NCBI GenBank assembly: GCA_026986885.1
Contig: JALSNT010000028.1
Location: forward strand, 1-5,522
Direction of reading: 5' to 3'
DNA from: Desulfobulbaceae bacterium
GTDB taxonomy: Bacteria; Desulfobacterota; Desulfobulbia; Desulfobulbales; Desulfobulbaceae
DNA length: 5,522 nucleotides
The notes beneath the pieces were generated by a model. That model was not told where the DNA came from. It ran no database searches and was given only the letters and a program-made list of their open reading frames with translations. How positions within the stretch are numbered: position 1 is the stretch's first letter; each line of letters opens with the position of its first letter. Shown piece after piece: positions 5,517 to 5,522 of this stretch. The position numbers and the translations under genes were made by a program.

Positions 5517-5522
5517 CAATCT

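Larger units (their letters stand above)
5251..5522. other. Non-coding region downstream of radA with repeats
   Basis: These 272 nt up to the right edge contain no convincing gene. A TTG-initiated minus-strand frame (5331-5519) runs straight through the hairpin and tandem repeat, has no family resemblance, and is judged spurious. The left part is AT-rich with an imperfectly placed inverted repeat (5303-5342). The right part (about 5395-5522) is richer in GC and holds a 15-nt tandem repeat and a strong hairpin, suggesting the edge of a repeated intergenic element. Confidence 0.65.

Noticed and set aside
5331..5519. 62-codon minus-strand frame in the right-hand intergenic region
   Set aside because: It begins with TTG, crosses the hairpin and tandem repeat, and looks like translated repeat DNA rather than a gene.

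Overview
This window holds the 5' end of a respiratory complex I (nuo) operon on the minus strand, a divergent AT-rich intergenic region, and a complete radA gene on the plus strand. The organism is a bacterium. NuoD and NuoH are divergent from the E. coli type, every nuo gene overlaps the next, and nuoH directly follows nuoD. These points suggest an anaerobic, deltaproteobacterial (Desulfobacterota-like) lineage, but that placement is a judgement from sequence style and is not proven by this window.

Layout, left to right: partial nuoI (minus, runs off the left edge), nuoH, nuoD, nuoC, nuoB and nuoA (all minus, so transcription order is A-B-C-D-H-I). Positions 3570-3876 are an AT-rich divergent promoter region. 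radA (plus) spans 3877-5250. Positions 5251-5522 are non-coding DNA with several inverted repeats, a short tandem repeat and a strong hairpin at the right edge.

The nuo genes encode part of the membrane arm base (NuoA, NuoH) and the connecting Q-module (NuoB, NuoC, NuoD, NuoI), which carry electrons through cluster N2 to the quinone site. nuoE, nuoF and nuoG, which code for the NADH-oxidising module, are absent from their usual place between nuoD and nuoH. This is the arrangement of 11-subunit, NADH-module-less complexes that take electrons from ferredoxin or another donor, although the window cannot exclude those genes elsewhere. Several normally conserved sites are altered, the most striking being a lysine in NuoH where E. 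coli has Glu157.

RadA is a standard DNA-recombination ATPase/helicase with no evident functional link to nuo. No wholly new gene system is visible. The notable items are subunit-level variations in complex I, the compact overlapping gene layout, a palindromic double -10 sequence in the shared promoter region, and a repeat-like element at the right edge.
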